A stretch of DNA of 50,205 bases from Caloramator fervidus (lineage in GTDB: Bacteria; Bacillota; Clostridia; Clostridiales; Caloramatoraceae): contig NZ_FNUK01000015.1 in NCBI RefSeq assembly GCF_900108045.1, positions 1-50,205 on the forward strand. The letters are read 5' to 3'. Position 1 is the stretch's first letter. Each line of letters opens with the position of its first letter. The position numbers and the translations under genes are program-made. The notes under the pieces are model-generated. The model was not told where the DNA came from, searched no databases, and was given only the letters and a program-made list of their open reading frames with translations. Below, one piece after another: positions 27,163-35,737 of this stretch.

Positions 27163-29712
27163 CTACTTTGCAAGATACCAATTTTCACCATAATTAATAT
27201 CAACAACAAGAGGAACTAACAATTTTATTGCATTTTCCATTTCTGTTTTTACTATCATTTTTACTATTTCAAGTTCATCTTTATAAACTTCTAATACAAG
27301 TTCATCATGAACCTGTAAAATTATTTTTGATTTTAAGTTTTGTTCTTTTAGCTTATTATATACTTTAATCATAGCCACTTTTATAACATCAGCTGCCGAC
27401 CCTTGAACTGGAGTATTCATAGCTAATCTTTCGCCAAGCATTTTTAAAGTTCTATTAGAAGATCTTATTTCTGGAATATATCTTATTCTGTTTAAAATAG
27501 TTTTTACATATCCTTTTTCTTTTGCAAACTGTATAGTCTTTTCCAAATATTCTTTTACACCCTTATAACGTTCAAAATACTTGTCAATATATTCTTTAGC
27601 CTCTTTTTTTGATATCTTTAAATCCTTTGCCAATCCATAATCTGACAAACCATAAACAATTCCAAAATTAACCGTCTTTGCTCTACTTCTTTGAAGGGGA
27701 GTAACTTCTTCAATTGGAACTTTGAAAATCTCTGAAGCCGTTCTTGCATGAATATCCTGTCCTTTTAAAAAGGCATCAATTAAATTTTCATCTTTAGATA
27801 AATGAGCTAGTATCCTTAACTCTATTTGAGAATAGTCAGCAGTCAATATCAAACAATTTTCATTAGATGGCACAAAAGCCTTTCGTATTTGCCTTCCTTG
27901 TTCTAATTTTATAGGTATATTTTGTAAATTTGGTTCAGTACTTGATATTCTACCTGTTGCAGTGACAGTTTGATTAAAATTTGAATGTATTTTCCCATCA
28001 TTAGATATAGCATCCTTTAAACCATCTATATATGTTGTTTTTAATTTTGTAAGCTGTCTATATTGTATTACCTTTTCTACTATTACATGATAAGAAGATA
28101 ACTCTTCAAGAACCTCTGCATCAGTTGAATACCCCGTTTTTGTTTTCTTTACAACCGGAAGTTTAAGCTTTTCAAATAAAATAGTACCAAGCTGTTTAGG
28201 AGAGTTAATATTAAATTCTTCACCTGCTAAATCATATATTTCACTTGTTAATCTATCTATTTCCTCACTTAATTGAAAACCTATGCTATGCAAAGTTTCT
28301 TTATCAACCTTAAATCCAGCAATTTCCATATCCGATAAAACTTCTACAAGAGGCAGCTCAACTTTAAAGTATAAAGATATAAGATCTAACTCCTCCATTT
28401 CCTTAAGCATTTTTTCTTTTATAACATCTAAATGATTAATAAAATAACATGCTTGTTTAATAACATCATCAAAACTAAGCTGCTGACCTAAATACTTATT
28501 AATCAAATTCATCATAGAATAGTTATTAAGAGATGGATTCAAAACATAGGCAGCTATTTCTGCATCGAAATTAACATTTTTAAGTTGTATATCTCTTTCT
28601 TTTAAATAATTATACACAATCTTTGATGAATATGTATTTTTTTCTATTTCATTATTTGAAAAAATATCATAGAATTCTTTTATCAAATTTTCAGGTATGA
28701 AAATACCATTTTCAATTGTCATTCCTAATATACTCTTTTTATCTTGAACAAAACAAAAATTAAACTTGCTATTTAATGCTATACTTTCCTTTATTTTATT
28801 TATATCTTCTATTGCATCAATTTTTTTTAAATTAATATCCTTTTCCTTATCTTCATAAGAAACCTTTGAAAGAAGGCTATTAAACTCCAGTTTAATAAAA
28901 ATATCTCTTACTTTATTCTTATCACAATTTTTTATTTTAACATCATCTAAATTAATATCCACAGGAACCTCTAAATTAATCGTAGCTAACTGCCTACTAA
29001 GGTATGCTATTTCTTTATTTTCTCTTAAAAGTTCTCTAATTCTTATAGGATTTATGCTTTCTAAGTTACTATAAATATTATCTAAATCTTTATATTGTCT
29101 TAATAACTTTAAAGCAGTTTTTTCCCCTATTCCTGGCACACCTGGTATATTATCTGATGAATCTCCCATTAGAGCTTTAAGATCAATTATCTGAATAGGA
29201 TTTATACCAAATTTATCTCTTATGTAATTTAAATCATACTTTTCTATTTCTGTAACACCTTTTTTAGTTAATAATACATTTACATTATCATTAACTAATT
29301 GCAAAGTATCTCTATCTCCAGTTACTATAAAAATTTTAAGGTCACTTCCTGCGTATTTTTTAGATATTGTTCCAATTATATCATCTGCTTCATATCCTTC
29401 AACTTCTAAAATTCCAATATTAAAAGCCCTTAACAATTCCTTTACAGGTTCAAATTGCTGTGCTAGCTCATCCGGCATCTTTTTTCTTCCCGCTTTATAA
29501 TCGCTATATTTTTCATGTCTAAAATTTTTCCTACTTTTATCAAACGCAGCAATTATATAATCAGGAGATATTTCTTCAAAAATCTTAAAAAGCATTAAAG
29601 TAAAACCATAAACTGCATTTGTAGGCTGACCATAAGAAGTGTTCATAGGAGGCAATGCATAAAAAGCCCTATTGAGTAAGCTATTAGAATCTATAATTAC
29701 CATTTTCTTCAT
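27163..29712 (-). CDS. polA: DNA polymerase I
   Basis: Protein of about 849 residues. The N-terminal 5'-3' exonuclease/FEN domain (AFDKSRKNFRHEKYSDYKAGR part, GYEADDIIGT, VTGDRD, MGDSSDNIPGVPGIG) is followed by a 3'-5' exonuclease-like domain without the catalytic DxE (the region reads FNFCFVQDKK), so proofreading is probably lost. The polymerase domain has motif A DYSQIELRILAHL, the O-helix RSRAKTVNFGIVYG and motif C QVHDEL. It fills gaps in repair and Okazaki maturation. ATG 29712 is chosen from GAGGAG nine bases upstream. It overlaps no neighbour and leads into coaE. Confidence 0.97.
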   Translation of the reverse strand: MKKMVIIDSNSLLNRAFYALPPMNTSYGQPTNAVYGFTLMLFKIFEEISPDYIIAAFDKSRKNFRHEKYSDYKAGRKKMPDELAQQFEPVKELLRAFNIGILEVEGYEADDIIGTISKKYAGSDLKIFIVTGDRDTLQLVNDNVNVLLTKKGVTEIEKYDLNYIRDKFGINPIQIIDLKALMGDSSDNIPGVPGIGEKTALKLLRQYKDLDNIYSNLESINPIRIRELLRENKEIAYLSRQLATINLEVPVDINLDDVKIKNCDKNKVRDIFIKLEFNSLLSKVSYEDKEKDINLKKIDAIEDINKIKESIALNSKFNFCFVQDKKSILGMTIENGIFIPENLIKEFYDIFSNNEIEKNTYSSKIVYNYLKERDIQLKNVNFDAEIAAYVLNPSLNNYSMMNLINKYLGQQLSFDDVIKQACYFINHLDVIKEKMLKEMEELDLISLYFKVELPLVEVLSDMEIAGFKVDKETLHSIGFQLSEEIDRLTSEIYDLAGEEFNINSPKQLGTILFEKLKLPVVKKTKTGYSTDAEVLEELSSYHVIVEKVIQYRQLTKLKTTYIDGLKDAISNDGKIHSNFNQTVTATGRISSTEPNLQNIPIKLEQGRQIRKAFVPSNENCLILTADYSQIELRILAHLSKDENLIDAFLKGQDIHARTASEIFKVPIEEVTPLQRSRAKTVNFGIVYGLSDYGLAKDLKISKKEAKEYIDKYFERYKGVKEYLEKTIQFAKEKGYVKTILNRIRYIPEIRSSNRTLKMLGERLAMNTPVQGSAADVIKVAMIKVYNKLKEQNLKSKIILQVHDELVLEVYKDELEIVKMIVKTEMENAIKLLVPLVVDINYGENWYLAK

Positions 29713-29763
29713 TGTCATTCTCTCCTCAAATAAAAATTTAATTGACATATTAATAATATAAAA

Positions 29764-29786
29764 AAACTTGCCAACATGGCAAGTTT
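29764..29786 (-). terminator. Terminator after the anti-sigma-like gene
   Basis: Hairpin with arms AAACTTGCC and GGCAAGTTT and a 5-base loop, followed on the minus strand by TTTTATAT. Confidence 0.85.
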
Positions 29787-29789
29787 AAA

Positions 29790-30566
29790 TTACTCTATTA
29801 TTAGTTTTATAGTTATAGCGTTATCTTTTTGAACATCCGACATTTTTTTAATAAGTAAACCTTCTTCAGATATAATTTTATTTAATTCTTCAAATTTTTC
29901 TATGCTTATTGCATACAAATCTTGAGCTATTTTTTGAGAGTTGTTATTTATAAAATCAATAACCTTTGTATTATTGCTTTTGCAAATAACTTCATATTGA
30001 TATAAAATTACAGCTTGAGATAAGGATGATGGAATATTATTCATATTTGTTTTTGAACTAAACTTATCAGAAGCAACCAAAGACGTCACTTGGTTTTTAA
30101 TCGCATTACTATTATTATCTGCTTCATTTTTTAAGTTATTATTAATACTTCGCTGAACTTTTTTATTTGAAACTTCTTTTTTACTTAAAGAAGTTTTATT
30201 TAAACTTTTTGCACTCTGTTTTTCGACACTTACTTTTTTATCAGTATTCTTAACTTCCACTTTAGTATTTTTCTCTACATTTTTAACTTGAATTTTAAAT
30301 GGCTTTGAAACAATCCTTGCTTCATTTTTATTTACAACTTTATTTAAATAAGCCCCTGCACCTATAGTAAATATAAATACAGCAGCTGCTGCATATAAAT
30401 ATCTTTTTAAAGAAAACCTTCTTGCATATTCTATATTGGGTTTTAAACTACTCATTATATTATCATGCATACTCTTAGGAGGTTCAACTAGCAAACTATT
30501 TAAAAGTCCTCCTTCAAAATCCAAATCATCTTTGAATAAATTGTCTATATATTTTTTCTCTTTCAA
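29790..30566 (-). CDS. Membrane protein, probable anti-sigma factor for the ECF sigma gene upstream
   Basis: Protein of about 258 residues. A cytoplasmic segment (1-50, with VEPPKSMHDNIM, a pattern typical of sigma-gene partners) is followed by one membrane helix (about 50-67, YLYAAAAVFIFTIGAGAYL), a Lys/Asn/Ser-rich linker (about 80-165) and a small C-terminal extracellular domain. No HxxxCxxC zinc anti-sigma motif is present. The TTG at 30566 is chosen from the AGGGGG eight bases upstream. It starts five bases after the sigma gene stop, so the pair should be co-expressed. The function is inferred from context and topology. Confidence 0.65.
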   Translation of the reverse strand: MKEKKYIDNLFKDDLDFEGGLLNSLLVEPPKSMHDNIMSSLKPNIEYARRFSLKRYLYAAAAVFIFTIGAGAYLNKVVNKNEARIVSKPFKIQVKNVEKNTKVEVKNTDKKVSVEKQSAKSLNKTSLSKKEVSNKKVQRSINNNLKNEADNNSNAIKNQVTSLVASDKFSSKTNMNNIPSSLSQAVILYQYEVICKSNNTKVIDFINNNSQKIAQDLYAISIEKFEELNKIISEEGLLIKKMSDVQKDNAITIKLIIE

Positions 30567-30571
30567 TATAA

Positions 30572-31116
30572 TTACCCCCTTTTTATCCCACATTTTATAA
30601 GCTCATTTTTTAATGCTTCGCGGGCTCTATTTAATCTAGACTTAACAGTTCCTAACTCTATTCCTAATATATTAGCAATCTCTTGATATGTAAGACCATG
30701 TATGTCTCTTAAAACTATTATAATCCTAAAATCTTCATTCAGTTTTAAAAGGCAACTTTTTATGATGCTTTTTAATTCCTTAGTTTCTAGTTCATCTTCA
30801 GTATTATTTATAGTTTCTCTTTCAACAGCAATAAATTCATCTAAAGATAAATCATTTTTCCTTTTTTTATATAATCAAGACAAGTATTATAAGTTATTTT
30901 ATGTATCCATGTAGCTAGTTTGCTATTACCTTTAAAGTTAGCTAAAGCCTTATATATCTTAAATGCTACTTCTTGAGTTACATCCATAGCATCATGTTCA
31001 TTTTTTAAAATATAATAAGCTAAGTTATATATCTTTTTTTCATACTTACTAAATAAAATTTCGAAAGCTTTTACATCGTTTTCCTTACTTTGTTGAATTA
31101 GCAAAACTTCTTCCAT
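30572..31116 (-). CDS. ECF sigma factor, split by a -1 frame change at an A7 run
   Basis: From ATG 31116 (GGGGG eight bases upstream) the frame gives region 2: KAFEILFSKYEKKIYNLAYY, DVTQEVAFKIYKAL and LATWIHKITYNTCLDYIKK. It then stops at 30841 after seven foreign codons. Region 4 continues in the -1 frame down to TAA 30572: DFRIIIVLRDIHGLTYQEIA and GTVKSRLNRAREALKNEL. Joining at A_AAA_AAA_G (30862-30868) gives YIKK-RKNDLSLDEF and a 181-residue protein of normal sigma length. Programmed -1 frameshift, polymerase slippage, a real mutation or an assembly error would all fit. It overlaps the aroC end by 32 bases. Confidence 0.85.
30862..30868 (-). other. Candidate -1 slippery heptamer inside the ECF sigma gene
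   Basis: On the minus strand the zero-frame codons are ATA AAA AAA GGA, so A_AAA_AAA is phased exactly as X_XXY_YYZ. A one-base backward slip continues AGG AAA AAT GAT into the region 4 frame. The zero frame ends seven codons after the last AAA. No strong downstream stem is obvious by eye. Confidence 0.6.
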
Positions 31117-32269
31117 AATTTTTTCCCCCACCAACCCTTAAATTATAATGATTATAAGAATTTATTACATCTGCTAAACTATCCCCGGAAAACTTATTTA
31201 AAAATTCTTTTAAAATTTCATAAGCTAAAACACTTTCAACAACAACAGCTAAAGAGGGAACAGCACAAACATCTGAACGCTCATATCTGCTTTTAATTTT
31301 ATTTCCATATATATCCACAGTCTCAAATTCTTTCTTTATAGAAGGAATAGGTTTCATATATGCTCTAACAACTATGGGCATTCCTGTTGTTATTCCACCT
31401 TCAATTCCTCCTGAATTATTAGAAGCTCTTTTAAAAATTCCATCTTCAAAAATTATTTTGTCATTAAACTGACTTCCTTTAGTTTCTGATCCTTTAATCC
31501 CTTCTCCTATTTCTACTGCTTTAACTCCTTGAATAGACATTACACTTCCTGAAATCAAATAATCCATTCTTCTATCATAAAACGAATAACTTCCTAACCC
31601 CTGAGGAACATTGAAAGCTATAACCTCTACTGCCCCCCCTAAAGTATCTCCTTCTTCCCTTGCCTTATCAATTAAATCCATCATTTCCTTTTCAACTTTT
31701 TTATCTAAACATCTCAGAGGTGAATTTTCTATAATATTTACAATTTCATCAGAATATTCCTCAACTTTTGTTGTATCTACTATATTTCCAATCTTAACCG
31801 TCCTGCTAATAAATTTGACGTTAAAAACTTTTAAAAGTTCCATACAAATAGCACCAACTGCAACTCTTATTGCCGTTTCCCTTGCACTAGCTCTTTCAAT
31901 TACATTTCTAATATCATCTAAATCATACTTTAAAACACCATTAAGATCTGCATGACCAGGTCGTGGAACTGTAACTTTTTCTTTATATTCCTTTAGATAA
32001 TCCATTATTTCTTTCCAATTTTCATAATCTTTATTATGTATTGCTATACATATAGGTGCTCCAGTAGTTTTTCCTCCTCTTATACCTGAAATTACTTCTA
32101 TTTTGTCGCTTTCTATTTTCATTCTTGCTCCTCGTCCATATCCCTTTTGTCTTCTTGATAAAAATTTGTTTACACTTTCAAAATCTATTTCAACATTTGA
32201 AGGGAATCCTTCTATTATAGCTACAAGCATTTTTCCATGAGATTCTCCAGCATCTAAAAATCTCAACAT
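31085..32269 (-). CDS. aroC: Chorismate synthase
   Basis: Protein of 394 residues that forms chorismate from EPSP with reduced FMN, the last shikimate step. Motifs are DAGESHGKMLVAIIEGFPS at the N-terminus, RRQKGYGRGARMKIE, ERASARETAIRVA and the late RSDVCAVPSLAVVVESVLA. Length is normal. A GAGGTG site precedes the ATG. No other shikimate genes are here, so it is isolated from its pathway. Its C-terminal 32 bases overlap the sigma gene, which uses the GGTGGGGG stretch encoding VGGG as its ribosome site. Confidence 0.97.
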   Translation of the reverse strand: MLRFLDAGESHGKMLVAIIEGFPSNVEIDFESVNKFLSRRQKGYGRGARMKIESDKIEVISGIRGGKTTGAPICIAIHNKDYENWKEIMDYLKEYKEKVTVPRPGHADLNGVLKYDLDDIRNVIERASARETAIRVAVGAICMELLKVFNVKFISRTVKIGNIVDTTKVEEYSDEIVNIIENSPLRCLDKKVEKEMMDLIDKAREEGDTLGGAVEVIAFNVPQGLGSYSFYDRRMDYLISGSVMSIQGVKAVEIGEGIKGSETKGSQFNDKIIFEDGIFKRASNNSGGIEGGITTGMPIVVRAYMKPIPSIKKEFETVDIYGNKIKSRYERSDVCAVPSLAVVVESVLAYEILKEFLNKFSGDSLADVINSYNHYNLRVGGGKNYGRSFANSTK

Positions 32270-32358
32270 TATTTCACCTCATTTCGACAACATTTTACAA
32301 TATTTTTATATCTATACCATCATAAGAATATTTTACCACAAAGCATTAAAAAATAATA

Positions 32359-32387
32359 TTGTTTATAAACTAAAATGCTGTTATAAT
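32359..32387 (+). promoter_or_regulatory. Promoter of the 105-residue membrane protein gene
   Basis: TTGTTT (32359-32364), 17-base spacer, perfect TATAAT (32382-32387), about 30 bases before the start codon. Confidence 0.6.
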
Positions 32388-32419
32388 ATTTTTGACACTA
32401 AAAATGAAAGGGGATTTAG

Positions 32420-32737
32420 ATGTTTTTAAAGCAACTTGGTATTGTTTTAGCAATAGTTTTTATATCATTAATACTTTTTAATTTAATTCGCCCTTATATC
32501 TTAAAATCAAAAATAAAAAAAATACATATTGTAATGCTTTTATTTATATTTGCTATAGTTCCACCTTTATTTAAAGTATTCTACGAATCTATTATATTTC
32601 AGTATACACAAATGATTCTGGTATCCTTAGCGACCCTAGCCTTTGTAGATATGCTGACTATTGAAAAAATGGCTAAAAAGAAACAAGTAATTGGTCGCCC
32701 TAAGCCAAAACCAAGAAGAGCAAAAAACAATAAATAG
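32420..32737 (+). CDS. Small basic membrane protein of unknown function
   Basis: Protein of 105 residues, not recognised. A first membrane helix (about 6-24), a second (about 37-52) and perhaps a third (about 62-78) are followed by a strongly basic tail (KKKQVIGRPKPKPRRAKNNK). The ribosome site AAAGGGG precedes the ATG. It has its own promoter and stands alone between aroC (minus strand) and the tRNA-Leu(CAA). No terminator is evident before the tRNA promoter. Confidence 0.7.
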   Translation: MFLKQLGIVLAIVFISLILFNLIRPYILKSKIKKIHIVMLLFIFAIVPPLFKVFYESIIFQYTQMILVSLATLAFVDMLTIEKMAKKKQVIGRPKPKPRRAKNNK

Positions 32738-32741
32738 TATA

Positions 32742-32770
32742 TTGACGGAAATAAAATTCCATGTTAATAT
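32742..32770 (+). promoter_or_regulatory. Promoter of tRNA-Leu(CAA)
   Basis: TTGACG (32742-32747), 17-base spacer, TAATAT (32765-32770), about 12 bases before the mature tRNA 5' end. A second TATAAT lies at 32768-32773. Confidence 0.7.
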
Positions 32771-32782
32771 AATATTGTCCTT

Positions 32783-32869
32783 GCCGAAGTGGTGGAACTG
32801 GCAGACGCGCCGGACTCAAAATCCGGTGGGGTAAAACCCGTGCGGGTTCGACTCCCGCCTTCGGCACCA
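32783..32869 (+). tRNA. tRNA-Leu, anticodon CAA
   Basis: Class II tRNA of 87 bases with encoded CCA. The acceptor stem is GCCGAAG/CTTCGGC and the D arm has GGCAGACGCGC. The anticodon loop CTCAAAA between CCGGA and TCCGG gives CAA (32817-32819), reading TTG. It has a long variable arm and TTCGACT in the T loop. A short GGTGGC-TAAAT-GCCACC hairpin plus TTTTTATTTT follows (about 32871-32896), probably its terminator. Confidence 0.97.
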
Positions 32870-32870
32870 A

Positions 32871-32896
32871 GGTGGCTAAATGCCACCTTTTTATTT
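32871..32896 (+). terminator. Terminator after tRNA-Leu(CAA)
   Basis: Hairpin GGTGGC-TAAAT-GCCACC followed by TTTTTATTTTG. It starts two bases behind the tRNA CCA. Confidence 0.8.
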
Positions 32897-32959
32897 TGTC
32901 TTTTATATACATATAAACCTCCAAATTGTATAATATATATAAGAAGTGGAGGTGTTTAT

Positions 32960-33664
32960 ATGGAAAAGGAACTTGTTATATATGATGATAGAGAATCTAT
33001 TTCTGAAAAACTTATAGAAAGGGAAATAGAACAATTTAAATTAATACAAAATTTTATTAAAAGCCAAATGAAAGAGGGAGAAGATTACGGAAAAATACCA
33101 GGAAGCCCAAAACCAAGTTTATTCAAACCAGGAGCCGAAAAACTTTGTAACCTTTATGGTTTTACTATAAGCGTAGATATACTTGAAAAAGTAGAAAATT
33201 GGAAGGAAGGATTTTTTTATTATCTTTGTAAATGTTCACTAAGAAGCAAAAAAACAGGTGAAATAATTTCAGAAGGATTAGGCTCTTGTAACAGCAAAGA
33301 AACAAAATTTGCAAAACAAAATCCTTATACAATCGTAAATACAATACTAAAAATGGCTAAAAAAAGAGCATTAATAGATGCTACCCTTTCAGCCACAAGA
33401 ACATCTGGAATATTCACTCAAGATATTGAAGATATGGAAGAGCTCTTGGTAACTGATGAGAACACAGAAACAAAAGAAGATAAAATCGATTATGCCACAC
33501 CAAATCAAAAAAATTATATAATGAAACTTGCCAAAGATAAAAATCTAAGTGAAGAACAACTAAAACAACTCACTCAAAAACTTATAGGAAAAAACGAAAG
33601 CAAAGATTGGACTAAAGATGATGCTTCAAAAATAATTCAGGAGCTTAAAAATTATCAAAAATAA
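32960..33664 (+). CDS. Phage-type protein of unknown function beside tRNA-Leu
   Basis: Protein of about 234 residues starting MEKELVIYDDRE at ATG 32960, with GGAGGTG upstream. The segment MKEGEDYGKIPGSPKPSLFK, then PGAEKLCNLYG, GLGSCNSKETKF and NTILKMAKKRALIDATLSAT resembles a family usually met among phage and prophage replication/recombination genes, perhaps related to single-strand annealing proteins. The C-terminus (ATPNQKNYIMKLAKDKNLSE) is a helical tail seen in several such proteins. No other phage gene is near. It begins 91 bases after a tRNA-Leu, a common integration target, so it is probably an integration remnant or a captured gene. Function not established. Confidence 0.72.
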   Translation: MEKELVIYDDRESISEKLIEREIEQFKLIQNFIKSQMKEGEDYGKIPGSPKPSLFKPGAEKLCNLYGFTISVDILEKVENWKEGFFYYLCKCSLRSKKTGEIISEGLGSCNSKETKFAKQNPYTIVNTILKMAKKRALIDATLSATRTSGIFTQDIEDMEELLVTDENTETKEDKIDYATPNQKNYIMKLAKDKNLSEEQLKQLTQKLIGKNESKDWTKDDASKIIQELKNYQK

Positions 33665-33668
33665 CATC

Positions 33669-33708
33669 GCATAAAAGATTAAAAGGCAGGAAATCCTGCC
33701 TTTTATGC
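33669..33708. terminator. Bidirectional terminator between the phage-type gene and the M18 gene
   Basis: Hairpin with arms AAAAGGCAGG and CCTGCCTTTT (33681-33704), with a partly repeated outer GCATAAAAG/CTTTTATGC. It serves two convergent genes. Confidence 0.85.
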
Positions 33709-35115
33709 ATATTGGAAGAATACTTTATAAGCTTTATAAGTTTCATATATGTCTGCTTTGCTTGCTATTTCCCAAGGAGCATGCATGCTTAATAGTGCTA
33801 CACCACAGTCAACAACTTCCATTCCATATTCAGCAAGTATATATGCAATAGTTCCACCGCCACCTTGATCAACTTTTCCAAGTTCTCCTGTTTGCCAAGT
33901 TATATTATGTTTATTAAATAAATCTCTTAAAAATCCTACAAACTCAGCATTAGCATCGTTGCAGGAATATTTTCCCCTTGAACCAGTATATTTTGTAATT
34001 ACAACTCCTTTACCCATATAAGCACTATTTTTCTTTTCAAGAACACTTGGATATATTGGGTCAAAAGCTGCAGTAACATCAGCTGAAAGCATCTTTGAAT
34101 TTGAAAGCGCTCTTCTTAACTTCAATTCGCTATATTCTCCTTTTAATTCCATTACTTCTGCAACTACATTTTCAAAAAATCTAGAATGCATACCAGTTGC
34201 ACCATTGCTTCCTGTTTCTTCTTTATCAGCAAATATTGCAACACAAGTTCTTTGAGGATTTTCTATTTCTAATATAGCTTCTAATGATGTGTATGCACAT
34301 ACCTTATCATCATGACCATATGCCATAACCATACTTCTGTCTAGACCTACATCCCTTGCCTTTCCTGCAGGAACTATCTCAAATTCAGCTGTTACAAAAT
34401 CTTCTTCATCAATTCCATAACGCTCATTTAAAATTCTTAAAATATTTAACTTTATTCTTGATTTTGCTTCTTTATCTTCTATTGGCTGGCTTCCAAATAA
34501 TACATTTAAATCTTCACCTTCTATTCCCTTAGCAAGCTTCTTTTCCATTTGATCAGCTGATAAATGTATTAAAAGATCTGTTATGTAAAGAACAGGATCG
34601 TTTTCATCTTCCCCTATAACTATATTAATTTTTTCCCCACCTTTTTTAACTACAACTCCATGAAGCGCTAATGGAATAGTAACCCATTGATATTTCTTTA
34701 TTCCTCCATAATAATGTGTTTCTAGAAGGGCAAAACCTTCATCTTCATATAAAGCATTTGGTTTTAAATCTATTCTTGGAGAATCTATATGGGAACCTAT
34801 TATATTCATACCCTTTTCCATAGGTTCATTTCCTATAACAAATAAAACCACTGATTTATCCCTGTTAACAGCATATATTTTATCTCCAGCAACAAGCTTT
34901 TTATTAACGTTTATAGCTTCATATAAATCTATAAATCCTTTTTCTTTTGCCATTCTTACTATTTCTGTTACAGCTTCCCTTTCTGTTTTTGCTTTATTCA
35001 TAAATTCTTTATACCTTTCTGCAAAATCCATCATTTGTTTGTAATCTTCTTGGGTTATTTTATCCCATATAAAATCATATTTTTTTGTTAGGTTTTCTAA
35101 AACATTCTTTGACAT
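33703..35115 (-). CDS. M18 family zinc aminopeptidase
   Basis: Protein of 470 residues of the M18 (ApeA/aspartyl aminopeptidase) family, cytosolic, removing N-terminal residues from peptides. The metal-site blocks are IIGSHIDSPRIDLKPN (His/Asp), FADKEETGSNGATGMHS (Glu pair), SADVTAAFDPIYPS and the late LSMHAPWEIASKADIYET (His). Length is normal for the bacterial long form. A GGAGG site precedes the ATG, and the gene stands alone, with convergent transcription from the left. Confidence 0.94.
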   Translation of the reverse strand: MSKNVLENLTKKYDFIWDKITQEDYKQMMDFAERYKEFMNKAKTEREAVTEIVRMAKEKGFIDLYEAINVNKKLVAGDKIYAVNRDKSVVLFVIGNEPMEKGMNIIGSHIDSPRIDLKPNALYEDEGFALLETHYYGGIKKYQWVTIPLALHGVVVKKGGEKINIVIGEDENDPVLYITDLLIHLSADQMEKKLAKGIEGEDLNVLFGSQPIEDKEAKSRIKLNILRILNERYGIDEEDFVTAEFEIVPAGKARDVGLDRSMVMAYGHDDKVCAYTSLEAILEIENPQRTCVAIFADKEETGSNGATGMHSRFFENVVAEVMELKGEYSELKLRRALSNSKMLSADVTAAFDPIYPSVLEKKNSAYMGKGVVITKYTGSRGKYSCNDANAEFVGFLRDLFNKHNITWQTGELGKVDQGGGGTIAYILAEYGMEVVDCGVALLSMHAPWEIASKADIYETYKAYKVFFQYA

Positions 35116-35162
35116 AATATTTCCTCCTTTTTAAAAATTTTAAAATATTCAACATTATTTTA

Positions 35163-35726
35163 TCACTTAAAATCCTTAACTTCAATTATCTGTTCTTCAG
35201 TTATGATACAGTTCATTATAACATCATGCTCTTGTTGAAAAACATCATCTAAAAGTTGAAATGAATAACAAATACCTATTTTTAATCCTTTATAATCACA
35301 TAAAAATCTATCGTAGTAACCTGCTCCATAACCTAATCTAAAGCCGTCCTTTGAAAAAGCCACTCCAGGAACTATAACTATATCAATATCATTCTTATCT
35401 ATAACTTCAAAAGTTTTAGGTTCTAATATACCATATTCTCCTACAATAAGATCTTCAAAAGAATTAATTTTACAAGGTAAAATCTCTTTAACATCTTTCA
35501 AAACTTTAGGTAAAATAACTTTTTTACCTTTATTAAAACAAATTTCTATCAAACTTAAAGTTGAAACTTCATTTTTTATAGGATAATAAAGCATAATATT
35601 ATTTAGCTTATTTAAGTCAACAACTTTAAGTAAATTATCTATTACTTTTAAACTTCTTTTTTCTACTTCTTCCTTCGAAAGCATTAACCTTTTTTGCAAC
35701 ATACTTTTTCTTAAATCACTTTTCAT
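35163..35726 (-). CDS. 5-formyltetrahydrofolate cyclo-ligase
   Basis: Protein of about 187 residues that converts 5-formyl-THF to 5,10-methenyl-THF with ATP. Family signatures are the basic N-terminal KSDLRKSMLQKRL and the late block VPGVAFSKDGFRLGYGAGYYDRFL, which binds folate and ATP. ATG 35726 is chosen since GGGTG lies about eight bases upstream; GTG 35735 is possible. It abuts the DUF896 gene. Confidence 0.94.
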   Translation of the reverse strand: MKSDLRKSMLQKRLMLSKEEVEKRSLKVIDNLLKVVDLNKLNNIMLYYPIKNEVSTLSLIEICFNKGKKVILPKVLKDVKEILPCKINSFEDLIVGEYGILEPKTFEVIDKNDIDIVIVPGVAFSKDGFRLGYGAGYYDRFLCDYKGLKIGICYSFQLLDDVFQQEHDVIMNCIITEEQIIEVKDFK

Positions 35727-35737
35727 TAATATCACCC

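Noticed and set aside
30841-31134. Reading the 97-codon frame as a complete small sigma-like protein
   Set aside because: It ends in seven residues unrelated to the family, and a well-preserved region 4 continues in the next frame up to the partner gene.
32280-32295. TTGTCGAA on the minus strand upstream of aroC as a Spo0A box
   Set aside because: A single short match to the TGTCGAA core with no second box and no reason for aroC control; expected by chance.
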